From Nitrospirota bacterium (GTDB taxonomy: Bacteria; Nitrospirota; Nitrospiria; Nitrospirales; Nitrospiraceae), in NCBI GenBank assembly GCA_040757595.1, contig JBFLWP010000001.1, positions 62,001-126,000 on the forward strand: 64,000 nt of DNA, read 5' to 3'. Below are positions 39,218 to 47,702 of the stretch, one piece after another (position 1 is the first letter of the stretch; each line of letters begins with the position of its first letter). The position numbers and the translations under genes were made by a program. The notes under the pieces are model-generated. The model saw nothing but the letters and a program-made list of their open reading frames with translations, had not been told where the DNA came from and searched no databases.

Positions 39218-41251
39218 CTAATCCCAGTCCTCCACCCGTTGGTCGTAGGTTCCCCCTTCCTCCACGAGAGCCCAGGCCTCGAGCAAGGATGGGGACACGG
39301 AGTCAAGGAAGCGCGAGGGCTTGGACAGGACCATCCCCGAGGACTTGTCAAACACGTTGATGGGGTATGTGAGGTACAGCCGCTGCTTGGCGCGCGTGAC
39401 CGCCACGTAGAACAGCCGCCGCTCCTCTTCCAGCTCCTCTTCGGTCACAAACGAATAGGCCGAGGGAAAGCGGCCGTCCACGGTCCAGATCAGAAACACG
39501 CACTGCCATTCCAGCCCCTTGGCCGAATGGATCGTGGACAGGACCAGTCGCTCGTCGTCCCGGTCGGCGGCTTCCACGTCCGCCACGCTGGCATCCGGTG
39601 GCTCCAAGGCCAGGTCGGAGAGGAATTCGTCCAGACGTTGATACCGCTCCGCCATCGTGTAGAGGTGCTCGAGGTCACGCATCCGCTTGGGGTAGTCGTC
39701 GTACTGCTGCTTGAGGACCGGCAGATAGTAGCCATAGACCTCGTTCACCTGTTCGGCCGGCGTCAGGGAGCCGGACCGCGCCGCCTCTTCCAGGACGCGC
39801 GCCAGGTCCTTAAGCCCGCGTCCGGCCCGCCCGCTGGCCTCGCGCAGCAACTCGAACGGCCGCCGGTCCGGCTGCTCGGCCCTGACGAAGGAGGCGACCA
39901 AGTCCTGGGCCTTCTTGGGTCCGACCCCTTCCACCAGAAGCAGCACCCGGTGCCAGCTGACCGCGTCCAGCGGGTTCTCGATGACCCGCAGGTGAGCCAG
40001 CAGATCCTTGACGTGCGCGGTCTCGATGAATTTGAAGCCGCCCCGCTTCTCGAACGGCAGGTTCCGCCGGGACAGCTCGACCTCCAGGTCGAACGAATGG
40101 AAGCTGGAGCGGAAGAGCACGGCGATCTCGTCCAGCGGCACGCCCTCCTCGCGCAGCTCCAGGATCTTCTGGGCCACGAACCGGGACTGGGCGTTCTCTC
40201 CGGCCGCCTGCACCAGAGCCGGCAGTGGTCCGTCGATCTTGCGGGTGAAGAGGTGCTTCGCGTACTTCTCGGCGGCCCCCTGGATGATGTCGTTGGCCAG
40301 GTTCAGGATCGGCTGCGTGCTGCGGTAGTTTTCCTCCAGCTTGTAGATCTTCGCGCCCGGAAACCACTGCGGGAAATCCATGATGTTCCGGAACGTGGCG
40401 CCGCGGAACGCATAGATGGACTGGCTGTCGTCCCCCACGACCATCACGTTGTCGTGCGCGGCGGCCAACTTGCGGACCAGCTCGGCCTGCAGGCGATTGG
40501 TGTCCTGATACTCGTCCACGAGGATGTAGCGGAAGCGGCTCGAGATGGCGTGAGCGGCGGTCTGATCCTGGCTCAGGAGTTCCCGAAGCCGCACGAGCAG
40601 GTCGTCGTAATCCAGCAACTGCCGCTGCCGCTTGGCCGCCTCATAGGCCTTCCGCAGCTTCGCCAGGTCCTCCAGGTGCTCGGCGAAGTGGGCGAACTCC
40701 CCGAGGACGACGTCCTCCAGGCCCTGCAGGGTGTTCTCGCACTTGCTGAAGATCTCGGCGATCGTGGCCTTCCGCGGAAAGCGCTTGTCCTTCTCGTTCA
40801 TCCCGAGCTGCGCCCGCAGGAGGTTGATCAGATCCTCGGCGTCGCCGCGGTCGAGGATCGTGAACCCCGGCTCCAGTCCGATCGGCCGGCCGTAGCGCCG
40901 CAGCAGCATGTTGGCGACGGAATGGAAGGTGCCGCCGCAGACCCGCTCGCTGCGGGCTCCGATCAGAAGTCCGGCCCGGTGCAGCATTTCCTGCGCCGCC
41001 TTGCGCGTGAAGGTGAGCAGAAGCACCGCGGAGGGATCCACGCCCTTGTCGATCAGGTAGGCGACCCGATAGACCAGCGTCCGGGTCTTCCCGCTCCCGG
41101 CGCCGGCGATGACGAGCGCCGGCCCATCCCCCGCCGTCACCGCCGCCAACTGCTGCTGGTTCAACTCGGCCGCGTAGTCCAGCGACAGCTTCGCCGGCTG
41201 GAGCTCCTCGGCCGGCTTTTTGAGCACGTAGGGCTTGATCTCGCGATCCAT
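39218..41251 (-). CDS. UvrD/PcrA/Rep-family ATP-dependent DNA helicase
   Basis: 677 residues with superfamily 1A motifs: Walker A AGAGSGKTRT at about 49-58, motif Ia LLLTFTRKAA, motif II YILVDEYQDTN, motif III GDDSQSIYAFRGA, motif IV LEENYRS, motif V LSTIHSAKGLEW and motif VI YVAVTRAKQRLYL. It unwinds 3'-to-5' in excision repair, replication restart or removal of RecA. It lacks the C-terminal polymerase-binding tail seen in PcrA. ATG at 41251, 11 bases after the lipoprotein stop. UvrD, PcrA and Rep cannot be told apart here. Confidence 0.93.
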   Translation of the reverse strand: MDREIKPYVLKKPAEELQPAKLSLDYAAELNQQQLAAVTAGDGPALVIAGAGSGKTRTLVYRVAYLIDKGVDPSAVLLLTFTRKAAQEMLHRAGLLIGARSERVCGGTFHSVANMLLRRYGRPIGLEPGFTILDRGDAEDLINLLRAQLGMNEKDKRFPRKATIAEIFSKCENTLQGLEDVVLGEFAHFAEHLEDLAKLRKAYEAAKRQRQLLDYDDLLVRLRELLSQDQTAAHAISSRFRYILVDEYQDTNRLQAELVRKLAAAHDNVMVVGDDSQSIYAFRGATFRNIMDFPQWFPGAKIYKLEENYRSTQPILNLANDIIQGAAEKYAKHLFTRKIDGPLPALVQAAGENAQSRFVAQKILELREEGVPLDEIAVLFRSSFHSFDLEVELSRRNLPFEKRGGFKFIETAHVKDLLAHLRVIENPLDAVSWHRVLLLVEGVGPKKAQDLVASFVRAEQPDRRPFELLREASGRAGRGLKDLARVLEEAARSGSLTPAEQVNEVYGYYLPVLKQQYDDYPKRMRDLEHLYTMAERYQRLDEFLSDLALEPPDASVADVEAADRDDERLVLSTIHSAKGLEWQCVFLIWTVDGRFPSAYSFVTEEELEEERRLFYVAVTRAKQRLYLTYPINVFDKSSGMVLSKPSRFLDSVSPSLLEAWALVEEGGTYDQRVEDWD

Positions 41252-41262
41252 CCTTCGCCCAC

Positions 41263-41739
41263 CTATTTTTCTTCTTCGAGCCTCCGGTGCGGCTCCGCCG
41301 CGGCCCGGACGTGTCCTACGGCCTCCAGGTAGCGCGTCTTGGGCGTGATTTTCTCCGCCGTCCGATAGGCCTGTTCCGCCTTGCCGACGAGCAGCGCATC
41401 CGCCCCGAGCACCTTTCCGGCCTTGGCGGCCGTTCTCCCGTCCACCACGCCGGCCATCCCAAGCACCTGCTCGCTCTCGAGTGCGCGCAGCTTCTCCCGT
41501 TCCACGATCGTGAAGTCCGGTCCCTCCGCGAGCTTGCCCGTGACGAGATCCGCGAGCCGTGTCCCGGATTCTCCCGGCCCCTCAAAGGGCAAGACCGCAA
41601 GGGCGTGCACGCCCTTGGCTTTCAGATTCACCGGGGCCGGGGCCTGCATGGCGACATTCAGGTGTTGGGTCGCACAGGCGGAGAGGCTGACCGCCGCGAC
41701 AAGACAGGCCGCATCGCTGAGGCGCCGGCGCATCGTCAT
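41263..41739 (-). CDS. Lipoprotein with CsgG/FlgO-like domain
   Basis: 158 residues from the ATG at 41739. The lipobox LSAC at 19-22 makes Cys22 the lipidated residue. The mature part has the pattern HALAVLPFEGPGESGTRLAD, FTIVEREKLRALESEQVLGM and AAKAGKVLGADALLVGKAEQ, as in CsgG/FlgO-type outer-membrane-associated lipoproteins. Export-channel formation cannot be assumed, because it is short and lacks the C-terminal CsgG barrel. Upstream (41762-41777) is a TCACTCG/CGAGTGA inverted repeat that could be an operator. It probably heads an operon with the helicase and the peptidase-like gene. Confidence 0.75.
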   Translation of the reverse strand: MTMRRRLSDAACLVAAVSLSACATQHLNVAMQAPAPVNLKAKGVHALAVLPFEGPGESGTRLADLVTGKLAEGPDFTIVEREKLRALESEQVLGMAGVVDGRTAAKAGKVLGADALLVGKAEQAYRTAEKITPKTRYLEAVGHVRAAAEPHRRLEEEK

Positions 41740-41761
41740 CTTTCGTCGTACATCCAACGCG

Positions 41762-41777
41762 TCACTCGGGCGAGTGA
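41762..41777. promoter_or_regulatory. Perfect inverted repeat upstream of the CsgG-like lipoprotein
   Basis: TCACTCG and CGAGTGA flank a 2-base centre, giving a 16-base operator-like palindrome 23 bases before the lipoprotein start. No known binding protein is assigned. Confidence 0.35.
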
Positions 41778-41878
41778 GACAGATAACACACCGGTCCCCC
41801 CGTTGCAACGACCCATCCCTCCACCCATCCGAGCCCGGCCTTGAGCGGCGACGCAAGACCGGGCGCCACTCATGTCCC

Positions 41879-41907
41879 TTGGAGCGCCCGACGGACTTGT
41901 ATATAAT
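41879..41907 (+). promoter_or_regulatory. Sigma-70 promoter for the helical protein at 41929
   Basis: TTGGAG (41879-41884), 17 bases, TATAAT (41902-41907). The expected start site is near 41914, about 15 bases before the ATG at 41929. This argues against the in-frame start at 41872, which lies upstream of the promoter. Confidence 0.65.
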
Positions 41908-41928
41908 GGGTTCACATCGAGGCGGACG

Positions 41929-42801
41929 ATGAGCGCATCCAAGGGAACCTACAGCAAGCTGCTCCGCGAGCTGGCCACGTTGATGGCGGCGGTCGCGGGC
42001 GAATCCGTCACCATGGTCAAGCGAAGTGCGCCCGACCAGGCCATGAAGCTGAAGAAGCGGGCCGAGTGGGACGTCTATCTCGAGTTCCTGAAGGTGCTGT
42101 TCAACCTCGCCGACCGACTGTCCGCCCTGTACATCCCGGTCAAGGAGCAGCCGCTTTTCATGGACAGCCTCGAAGACGCCGTCACCGCGCATCTCAAGAC
42201 CGTGCTGGAGCCGGCGCTCGGCCCGGACACGGATTTCATGGAAGTTGTCCTCACGATCGGTCAATCGGTGGCGGAAAGCCGGGAGCGATACGAGCGGTTC
42301 CGCTTCCTGGCCACGGAGGACAGCAAGGTCAGAGACGAGTACTTCAAGTATCTGAGCGAGCGGATCGCGCACCTGTTGGGAGCGACCGGCAACGGTATGG
42401 TGGTCTCCGCCGCGACCCTCTGCGTCAGCTCCGCCATTCCGGCGATGAAGGCGGTGTTCGACGGCGTGCGCGGAACTGCGGAAGCCGAGCCGCGCGCGAC
42501 CGCGGGCGGAGATCCGCAGGCCGCCGAGCGGACCGCCGGCGCCGGCGCGGAGTCATCGGCCGGCGTCGCCGCCAAAGCCGCGAACGAGATCAAGCTCGTC
42601 AGCGTCATCTCCACGGTCCAGGGCGAGGAAGTGGAAACCCGCTGGGGAGTCCACCCTCGATTCAAGCAGGACCTGAAGCCCGAAGAGGCGCGAGAGCTGA
42701 CCCGCCTCATGAACCGCGTGACCCAAATTCTCGGCCAGCGCTACGCGGCAGTGGCGTCCTCGGCCGAATGGTCCGCGTGGAACCAGATCGGACACGCGTG
42801 A
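41929..42801 (+). CDS. Conserved helical protein of unknown function
   Basis: 290 residues from the ATG at 41929, chosen because a good promoter sits directly upstream. The body is alpha-helical and soluble (KLLRELATLMAAVAGESVTM; EFLKVLFNLADRLSALYIPV). An Ala/Glu/Gly-rich linker spans about 185-218 and a short C-terminal helical part follows. One moderately hydrophobic stretch (GMVVSAATLCVSSAIPAMKA) is not a convincing membrane helix. No recognised domain. It is transcribed alone, between the divergent lipoprotein operon and glgP. Confidence 0.8.
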   Translation: MSASKGTYSKLLRELATLMAAVAGESVTMVKRSAPDQAMKLKKRAEWDVYLEFLKVLFNLADRLSALYIPVKEQPLFMDSLEDAVTAHLKTVLEPALGPDTDFMEVVLTIGQSVAESRERYERFRFLATEDSKVRDEYFKYLSERIAHLLGATGNGMVVSAATLCVSSAIPAMKAVFDGVRGTAEAEPRATAGGDPQAAERTAGAGAESSAGVAAKAANEIKLVSVISTVQGEEVETRWGVHPRFKQDLKPEEARELTRLMNRVTQILGQRYAAVASSAEWSAWNQIGHA

Positions 42802-42810
42802 CAAGGAACC

Positions 42811-42867
42811 GTCGGCCTTCAGCAGTCAGCCATCGGCTGGTCGCCGCACGCTGATGGCCGTGCGGCG
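42811..42867. repeat. CAGC/GCTG-type repeat and GC hairpin between 42801 and glgP
   Basis: GTCGGCCTTCAGCAGTCAGC (42811-42830) carries the same words as 28928-28963. It is followed by CGCCGCAC (42842-42849) and its exact inverse GTGCGGCG (42860-42867). The hairpin lies after the stop of the preceding gene but lacks a T-tract, so a terminator role is uncertain. Confidence 0.45.
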
Positions 42868-42898
42868 CTGACCGCAGGGAGGAACATCGGGGTTCTTC

Positions 42899-45070
42899 AT
42901 GGGAGACGGCAACGTCACAGCGAGCGGATCGCGAGGGCAAGCCCCGGTTCCCACAGGGGGGCTCGATCGCCTCCAGGAACTCGCCCACAACCTCTGGTGG
43001 AGCTGGAAGCCGGAGGCGCGCCGCCTGTTCGAGACCATCGACCCGACCCTCTGGCGCCTGACCCATCACAACCCGGTCAAACTGCTCCAGGAGCTGAAGC
43101 CCCAGCGGATGGCCGAACTGGTCTCGGACCCCGTATTCGTCCGCCAATATTCCGCGGTGCTCAAAGCCTTCGACGAATACATGGCGGCAACGCACACCTG
43201 GTTCGCCGTCAGACATCCGTCCCAGGCCCGGTCCCCCATCGCCTATTTCTCAGCCGAATTCGGGCTGCACATCTCGGTCCCGATCTACAGCGGCGGGCTC
43301 GGCATCCTGGCCGGCGACCACTGCAAGGAAGCCAGCGATCTCGGACTCCCCTTCGTGGGACTCGGGTTCATGTATCCCCAGGGCTATTTCCACCAGCGGA
43401 TCACCCCCGACGGCTGGCAGCAAGCCGAATCCGCCCCGTTCAATCTGGCTGAATCCCCGATCCAGCAGGCGCTGACGCCGTCGGGGGAGCAGGCCAGGAT
43501 CCAAGTCGAAGTGGGGGACCGGACCGTGGCGGCCCTGATCTGGCAGATTCGCGTGGGCCGCGTGCTCCTCTATCTCCTGGACACGGACGTGTCCGAGAAC
43601 GATCCGGCGGATCGCGAGTTGTCCGCCAGATTGTACGGGGGAGACCAGGAGGTGCGGCTGCGCCAGGAGATCCTGCTTGGAATCGGCGGTGTGCGGGTCT
43701 TTCGCGCCCTCGGCCTGGCGCCGGCGGTCTGGCACGCCAACGAGGGGCACTCGGCGTTCCTGACCCTCGAGCGGATCCGGGAGCTGGTGCAGGCCGGCCG
43801 GCCCCATGCGGAGGCGGCGGAACTCGTCCGGCACAGCACCGTGTTCACGACACACACGCCGGTGCCCGCAGGCCACGACGTCTTTCCCGTCCATCTCATG
43901 GAGCGGTACTTCAACCGGTACTGGTCCCAGATGGGGCTGACGCGCGAAGAGTTTCTCCAGCTCGGCCAGCATCCCGAATATCAGGAGGCCGGGTTCAACA
44001 TGACGGTGCTGGCCATCCGGATGTCCGCGCACGTCAACGGGGTCAGTCGGGAACACGGCCGCGTCTCCCGCAGGATGTGGCAGTCTCTGTGGCCCGGCCT
44101 GTCGGAAGACCTGGTTCCCATCCGCAGCATCACCAACGGCATCCACGTGCCGACCTGGGTCGCCCCGGAGTTGAATCACCTCTACAGCAAATACCTGGGG
44201 CCGGACTGGGCCGACCGGTCGGACGACCCGGCCGTCTGGCATCGCGTGATGGACATTCCCGACGGCGAGCTGTGGGCCGTTCGCCAGACCCTCAAACGCA
44301 AGCTGATGAGCTTCATCAGGGAGCGGGCGCGGGCCGGCTGGGTGCAGGGACGGCTGGAAGCCTCGCAAGCGTTGGCCGCAGGAACGTTGCTGGACCCGGA
44401 GGCGCTCACGATCGGGTTCGCCCGCCGCTTTGCGACCTACAAGCGGGCGACCCTCCTGTTCCGATCCTTGACCCGACTCCAGCATCTCCTCCAGGATCGC
44501 TGGCGGCCGGTTCAGATCGTGTTCGCGGGCAAGGCTCATCCGGCCGACGAGCCGGGGCGGCAATTCATCCACCAGGTCTACAGTTTCTGCCGGGACCACG
44601 GACTGGGCGGGCACGTCGCCTTTCTCGAAGACTACGACATGCACATGGCCAAGTTCCTGGTCCAGGGCGTGGACGTGTGGCTCAACACCCCCCGTCCCCC
44701 GTTGGAAGCGAGCGGCACCAGCGGCCAGAAGGCGGCGCTGAACGGCGTCCCTCACCTGAGCGTCCTGGACGGCTGGTGGCACGAGGGGTACGACGGGGCG
44801 AACGGCTGGGCGATCCCGTTGCCGGACTCTCCCCTCGAGGCCGACGTGCATGACGACCACGATGCGGAGCACCTCTACCGCATCCTGGAGCGGGACATCG
44901 TCCCGCTCTATTACACGCGGGACCGGGACGGCATCCCGCGGGGCTGGCTGCAGATCGTCAAGGACGCCATCCGGACGATTGCCCCCCGCTTCTGCGCCAG
45001 CCGAATGGTCAAGGAGTACACGGAACTGTTGTACACGCCGGCCGCTTCGCCGGTCCGCTCCGTCTGGTGA
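42899..45070 (+). CDS. glgP: Alpha-glucan (glycogen/maltodextrin) phosphorylase
   Basis: 723 residues. The N-terminal DUF3417-type segment (LQELAHNLWWSWKPEARRLF) and the GT35 core (PIAYFSAEFGLHISVPIYSG, HANEGHSAFLTLERIR, FARRFATYKRATLLF) identify the archaeal/bacterial short class of phosphorylase. The pyridoxal-phosphate Lys lies in EASGTSGQKAALNG. It releases glucose-1-phosphate from alpha-1,4 glucans. The branching enzyme (49802-52033) is 5 kb away, so glycogen turnover genes are loosely clustered. Confidence 0.94.
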   Translation: MGDGNVTASGSRGQAPVPTGGLDRLQELAHNLWWSWKPEARRLFETIDPTLWRLTHHNPVKLLQELKPQRMAELVSDPVFVRQYSAVLKAFDEYMAATHTWFAVRHPSQARSPIAYFSAEFGLHISVPIYSGGLGILAGDHCKEASDLGLPFVGLGFMYPQGYFHQRITPDGWQQAESAPFNLAESPIQQALTPSGEQARIQVEVGDRTVAALIWQIRVGRVLLYLLDTDVSENDPADRELSARLYGGDQEVRLRQEILLGIGGVRVFRALGLAPAVWHANEGHSAFLTLERIRELVQAGRPHAEAAELVRHSTVFTTHTPVPAGHDVFPVHLMERYFNRYWSQMGLTREEFLQLGQHPEYQEAGFNMTVLAIRMSAHVNGVSREHGRVSRRMWQSLWPGLSEDLVPIRSITNGIHVPTWVAPELNHLYSKYLGPDWADRSDDPAVWHRVMDIPDGELWAVRQTLKRKLMSFIRERARAGWVQGRLEASQALAAGTLLDPEALTIGFARRFATYKRATLLFRSLTRLQHLLQDRWRPVQIVFAGKAHPADEPGRQFIHQVYSFCRDHGLGGHVAFLEDYDMHMAKFLVQGVDVWLNTPRPPLEASGTSGQKAALNGVPHLSVLDGWWHEGYDGANGWAIPLPDSPLEADVHDDHDAEHLYRILERDIVPLYYTRDRDGIPRGWLQIVKDAIRTIAPRFCASRMVKEYTELLYTPAASPVRSVW

Positions 45071-45145
45071 CGGACCCGCCCCGTTTTCCGCACGGTCCCG
45101 AAAGCGCCGATTCGGCTTCCCTTGCCCATGGGTCAGGTGGCGAGC

Positions 45146-45167
45146 GTCTGTACATGTTTGTACAGAC
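45146..45167. promoter_or_regulatory. Perfect 9-base inverted repeat downstream of glgP
   Basis: GTCTGTACA and TGTACAGAC flank a 4-base centre (TGTT), nested inside CAGGT (45134-45138) and ACCTG (45166-45170). It is operator-like (TGTACA-N4-TGTACA) or a stem without a T-tract. It lies in the 296-base gap 45071-45366, which has no other feature that I can support. Confidence 0.45.
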
Positions 45168-45366
45168 CTGACGCCTGTCGGTGCGAATTGGTTCCGTATC
45201 TCTTCTTATACCAGTCCGGCCCTCCCCCGTTCACACCGCCATTCTGCTCGCGAACACGAGGCGTTACGCCCGTTCCCGCAACGAGTCTCGGCTCCACACC
45301 CTGAGCAGGAGGCACAAGGCAAGATTGGAACGATTTTTGCTCCTCCCCGCCAGGACGGGAGGCCCC

Positions 45367-45762
45367 ATGCCGTCGAGACCGCACCGCTCCTTCAGGCAAC
45401 TCGTGTCTCGAATCCTGGCCAAGACCAGACAGGGACGGCACGAGGCCCTGGCTCAGGCCCTCGCCCAGTGCGTGCTGCACGCCTCCGGCGACGGTCCTCA
45501 CTGTCCCCTGGGACAGTGGCCCGCAGTTCCCATGCCCTCCCACGATACATGTGCATCTGCCGAACAGGGTGCCCCCGGCGACCCAGCCTTTGTCCGCCGG
45601 GCGATCGGGCACAGCCTCCTGATGGGGGAAGCCATGTGGATGAAGGACACCCGGTACCTGGACGCCCTCCATTCCTGCGAACGCTTCACGAAGAAATGCG
45701 AGACCTGCGCCCTGCATCGCGTGTTGAATGCCAAGGCCCCTTTTTTCCCGCCCGCTTCCTAG
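45367..45762 (+). CDS. Small Cys-containing protein of unknown function
   Basis: 131 residues from the ATG at 45367, preceded by GGGAGG; the longer start at 45181 has no such site. The N-terminal third is basic. The C-terminal third has a cluster C-x6-C-x2-C (CERFTKKCETCALHRVLNAK) plus two upstream Cys and could bind metal. No membrane helix and no recognised family. Moderate doubt about whether it is expressed. Confidence 0.5.
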   Translation: MPSRPHRSFRQLVSRILAKTRQGRHEALAQALAQCVLHASGDGPHCPLGQWPAVPMPSHDTCASAEQGAPGDPAFVRRAIGHSLLMGEAMWMKDTRYLDALHSCERFTKKCETCALHRVLNAKAPFFPPAS

Positions 45763-45818
45763 GCGCCGGGCCCACGCGGTTGTTCCCGCCGACCCGGGCC
45801 TTGACTTCCCTTCGTCGG

Positions 45819-47243
45819 ATGCGAAAAGATGCGCCGGTGGCGGCGCGCGTTCCGGCAGCTCTCCTGGGATTGACTGTCTTGCTGGGCCTCTTGCTCGCTC
45901 CCCTCACCGTATCTCCGTCCACCGCTTTCGCGCGCGAGACCGCCGCCGACCTCGACCGCGACGCCCGTTCGGCTTTCCAGCGGGCCGATTACGACCGGGT
46001 CCTCCGCCTGTTCGAGGCCTTGCCGCCGGGACAGGAACCTTCCCAGGATCTGCTGAAGGTGGCCATGTTCAGCTACCTCCGGCTCGGGCAGGCCGAAGCG
46101 GCGTTTCGGCTCTATGCCAGACTGATCCCTCCCGGTCGCCCGGACAACCTTGCGTGGCTGCGCGACGTCGCCTTCGCCTTTGTCACCGGCCGTGCCCGGG
46201 ACCAGGAAGAATACGTCCGCATCGCCGCCTACACCGTCCTGTCCGAGCTGGGAAGCCGCGAGCTCGTTCCGATCCTCGAAGACGGGCTCCTGGACTCTTC
46301 GGTTCTCGTTCGCGCCCGCGCCGTCGAAGGGCTGGGACGGGCGCTCCAACGGTCGAAGGGTCAGGCGCCGAGCGCGCTGGCCGGCCTGAAGCGGGCCCTG
46401 CAGGACTCGGCGCCCGGCGTGCGGATCGCCGCATTGAACGCGCTCGGAGAGGTCCGGGACAAGTCCGCGCTGGACCAGATCGCCCGCATCGCGCGGACTG
46501 AAGAGGGGGCGATCCAGGTCTTCGCCCTGGCCGCCCTCGTGAAATTGGGACGGTCCGAGGCGTTCGCCGACCTGACCGGCGCGGCCACGCTGCCGGATTC
46601 AGAGAGCCGGATGGCCGCGCTGGGCGCGCTGGGCCGGCTGAAGCGTCCCGCCAGCCTGTCGGTCCTGAGCCAGTCCGTGTACGATCCGGACCCCTCGGTC
46701 CGGGCCTTCGCGGCCGGGGCGCTGGGGGAATTCGGCTCCCCCGACGCCCTCACGCCGCTCACCCACGCCTTGGGCGACGAGAGCCCGCGCGTGCGCAGCA
46801 TCGCCGCGGCCAGCCTGGGTCGGCTCGGGCTGGCCAACGCCAAGCCGCTGCTCCGCCAAGCGGTGCGGGATCCGGTTGAGCTGGTCCGGGCCGGAGCCGT
46901 CGAGGGACTGCTCCGGCTGGGCGATGGAGAGGCGATCCTCGTCGCGGCCGACCTGGCCAAGCATCCGGATCCTTCGGTCCGCAGTGCGGCGGCCATGGCC
47001 TTAGGCCTGGGCGGAAGCCCGAAAGCCCTTCCGGTGCTCGACCAGTTGTTGCGGGACCAGCAGCCGCAGCCCCGCCTGACCGCTGCGCGCTCGCTCGGCA
47101 AGGCCGGAGGGCAGGCCGCCGCCCCGCTGCTGAAGAAGGCTCTGCTGGACACGGACGTCGCGGTCCGCATCGCCGCCGCGGGAAGCCTGGCGCAGATCCT
47201 TTCGCGTGACTGCACCGGGGGAAAACATCATGCCCGCTCATGA
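45819..47243 (+). CDS. Exported HEAT-repeat protein
   Basis: 474 residues from the ATG at 45819. An N-terminal hydrophobic segment (LLGLTVLLGLLLAPLTV) ends at AFA and looks like a signal peptide. Residues about 45-115 form a TPR-like helical region (FQRADYDRVLRLFEALPPGQ). From about 130 onward there are ten or so HEAT/PBS-lyase-type repeats of about 30 residues with the DxxVRxxAxxALGxLG pattern. Likely a periplasmic scaffold. It lies 9 bases before the next gene, so co-transcription is likely. Confidence 0.85.
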   Translation: MRKDAPVAARVPAALLGLTVLLGLLLAPLTVSPSTAFARETAADLDRDARSAFQRADYDRVLRLFEALPPGQEPSQDLLKVAMFSYLRLGQAEAAFRLYARLIPPGRPDNLAWLRDVAFAFVTGRARDQEEYVRIAAYTVLSELGSRELVPILEDGLLDSSVLVRARAVEGLGRALQRSKGQAPSALAGLKRALQDSAPGVRIAALNALGEVRDKSALDQIARIARTEEGAIQVFALAALVKLGRSEAFADLTGAATLPDSESRMAALGALGRLKRPASLSVLSQSVYDPDPSVRAFAAGALGEFGSPDALTPLTHALGDESPRVRSIAAASLGRLGLANAKPLLRQAVRDPVELVRAGAVEGLLRLGDGEAILVAADLAKHPDPSVRSAAAMALGLGGSPKALPVLDQLLRDQQPQPRLTAARSLGKAGGQAAAPLLKKALLDTDVAVRIAAAGSLAQILSRDCTGGKHHARS

Positions 47244-47252
47244 GGGGACGCT

Positions 47253-47693
47253 ATGCTGAAACTGCTCGGATGGATGGTGCTGCTTGCGGCCACGTTCGGC
47301 GCCGGCTATTACGTCGGCCAGCACCCGATCGGGGAACTGAGAAAGACCGTCGGAGAACTCTCGCGCAGCCTGCGGGACACCACGCTGGGGATCGAACGGA
47401 CGATTCGGCTTCGCCAAGGCCTCGTGGACGGCAAGGCCGGCGTGGTCGAAGCGAAATCGGAACTCCTGGACAAGAATTTCGGCAACGCCGCCAACGCGCT
47501 CGCCCAGGCCGTGGAGAACCTGGAAAAGGCCAGCAGCGTCGAACGGGAACGGGACGCAGGGGGGGCGCAGAAGGTCAGGCCGCTCCTGGCCAAAGTCCGG
47601 GAAGCTCAACTGGAGCTGTCAATGGGGAAGCCCCTTCCCAGGGCGAAACTCGACGAGATTCAGAAGGAGCTGGACGGGCTGCTGGCGCAGTAG
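47253..47693 (+). CDS. Membrane-anchored helical protein of unknown function
   Basis: 146 residues. Residues 1-22 form a membrane anchor (MLKLLGWMVLLAATFGAGYY). The rest is amphipathic helix with heptad-like spacing (LRKTVGELSRSLRDTTLGIE) and probably coiled coil. It follows the exported HEAT protein by 9 bases and ends 9 bases from the stop of the oppositely directed HEAT gene. Confidence 0.8.
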   Translation: MLKLLGWMVLLAATFGAGYYVGQHPIGELRKTVGELSRSLRDTTLGIERTIRLRQGLVDGKAGVVEAKSELLDKNFGNAANALAQAVENLEKASSVERERDAGGAQKVRPLLAKVREAQLELSMGKPLPRAKLDEIQKELDGLLAQ

Positions 47694-47702
47694 CGGAGGC
47701 CG

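Noticed and set aside
45146-45167. LexA (SOS) box
   Set aside because: The CTG and CAG ends are 12 bases apart, not the 10 of the gammaproteobacterial box, and no SOS gene follows.
44850-45818. The upstream half of a 797-codon frame ending in the exported HEAT protein
   Set aside because: It overlaps the end of glgP and the small protein at 45367 and has no homology. The ATG at 45819 starts a clean signal peptide.
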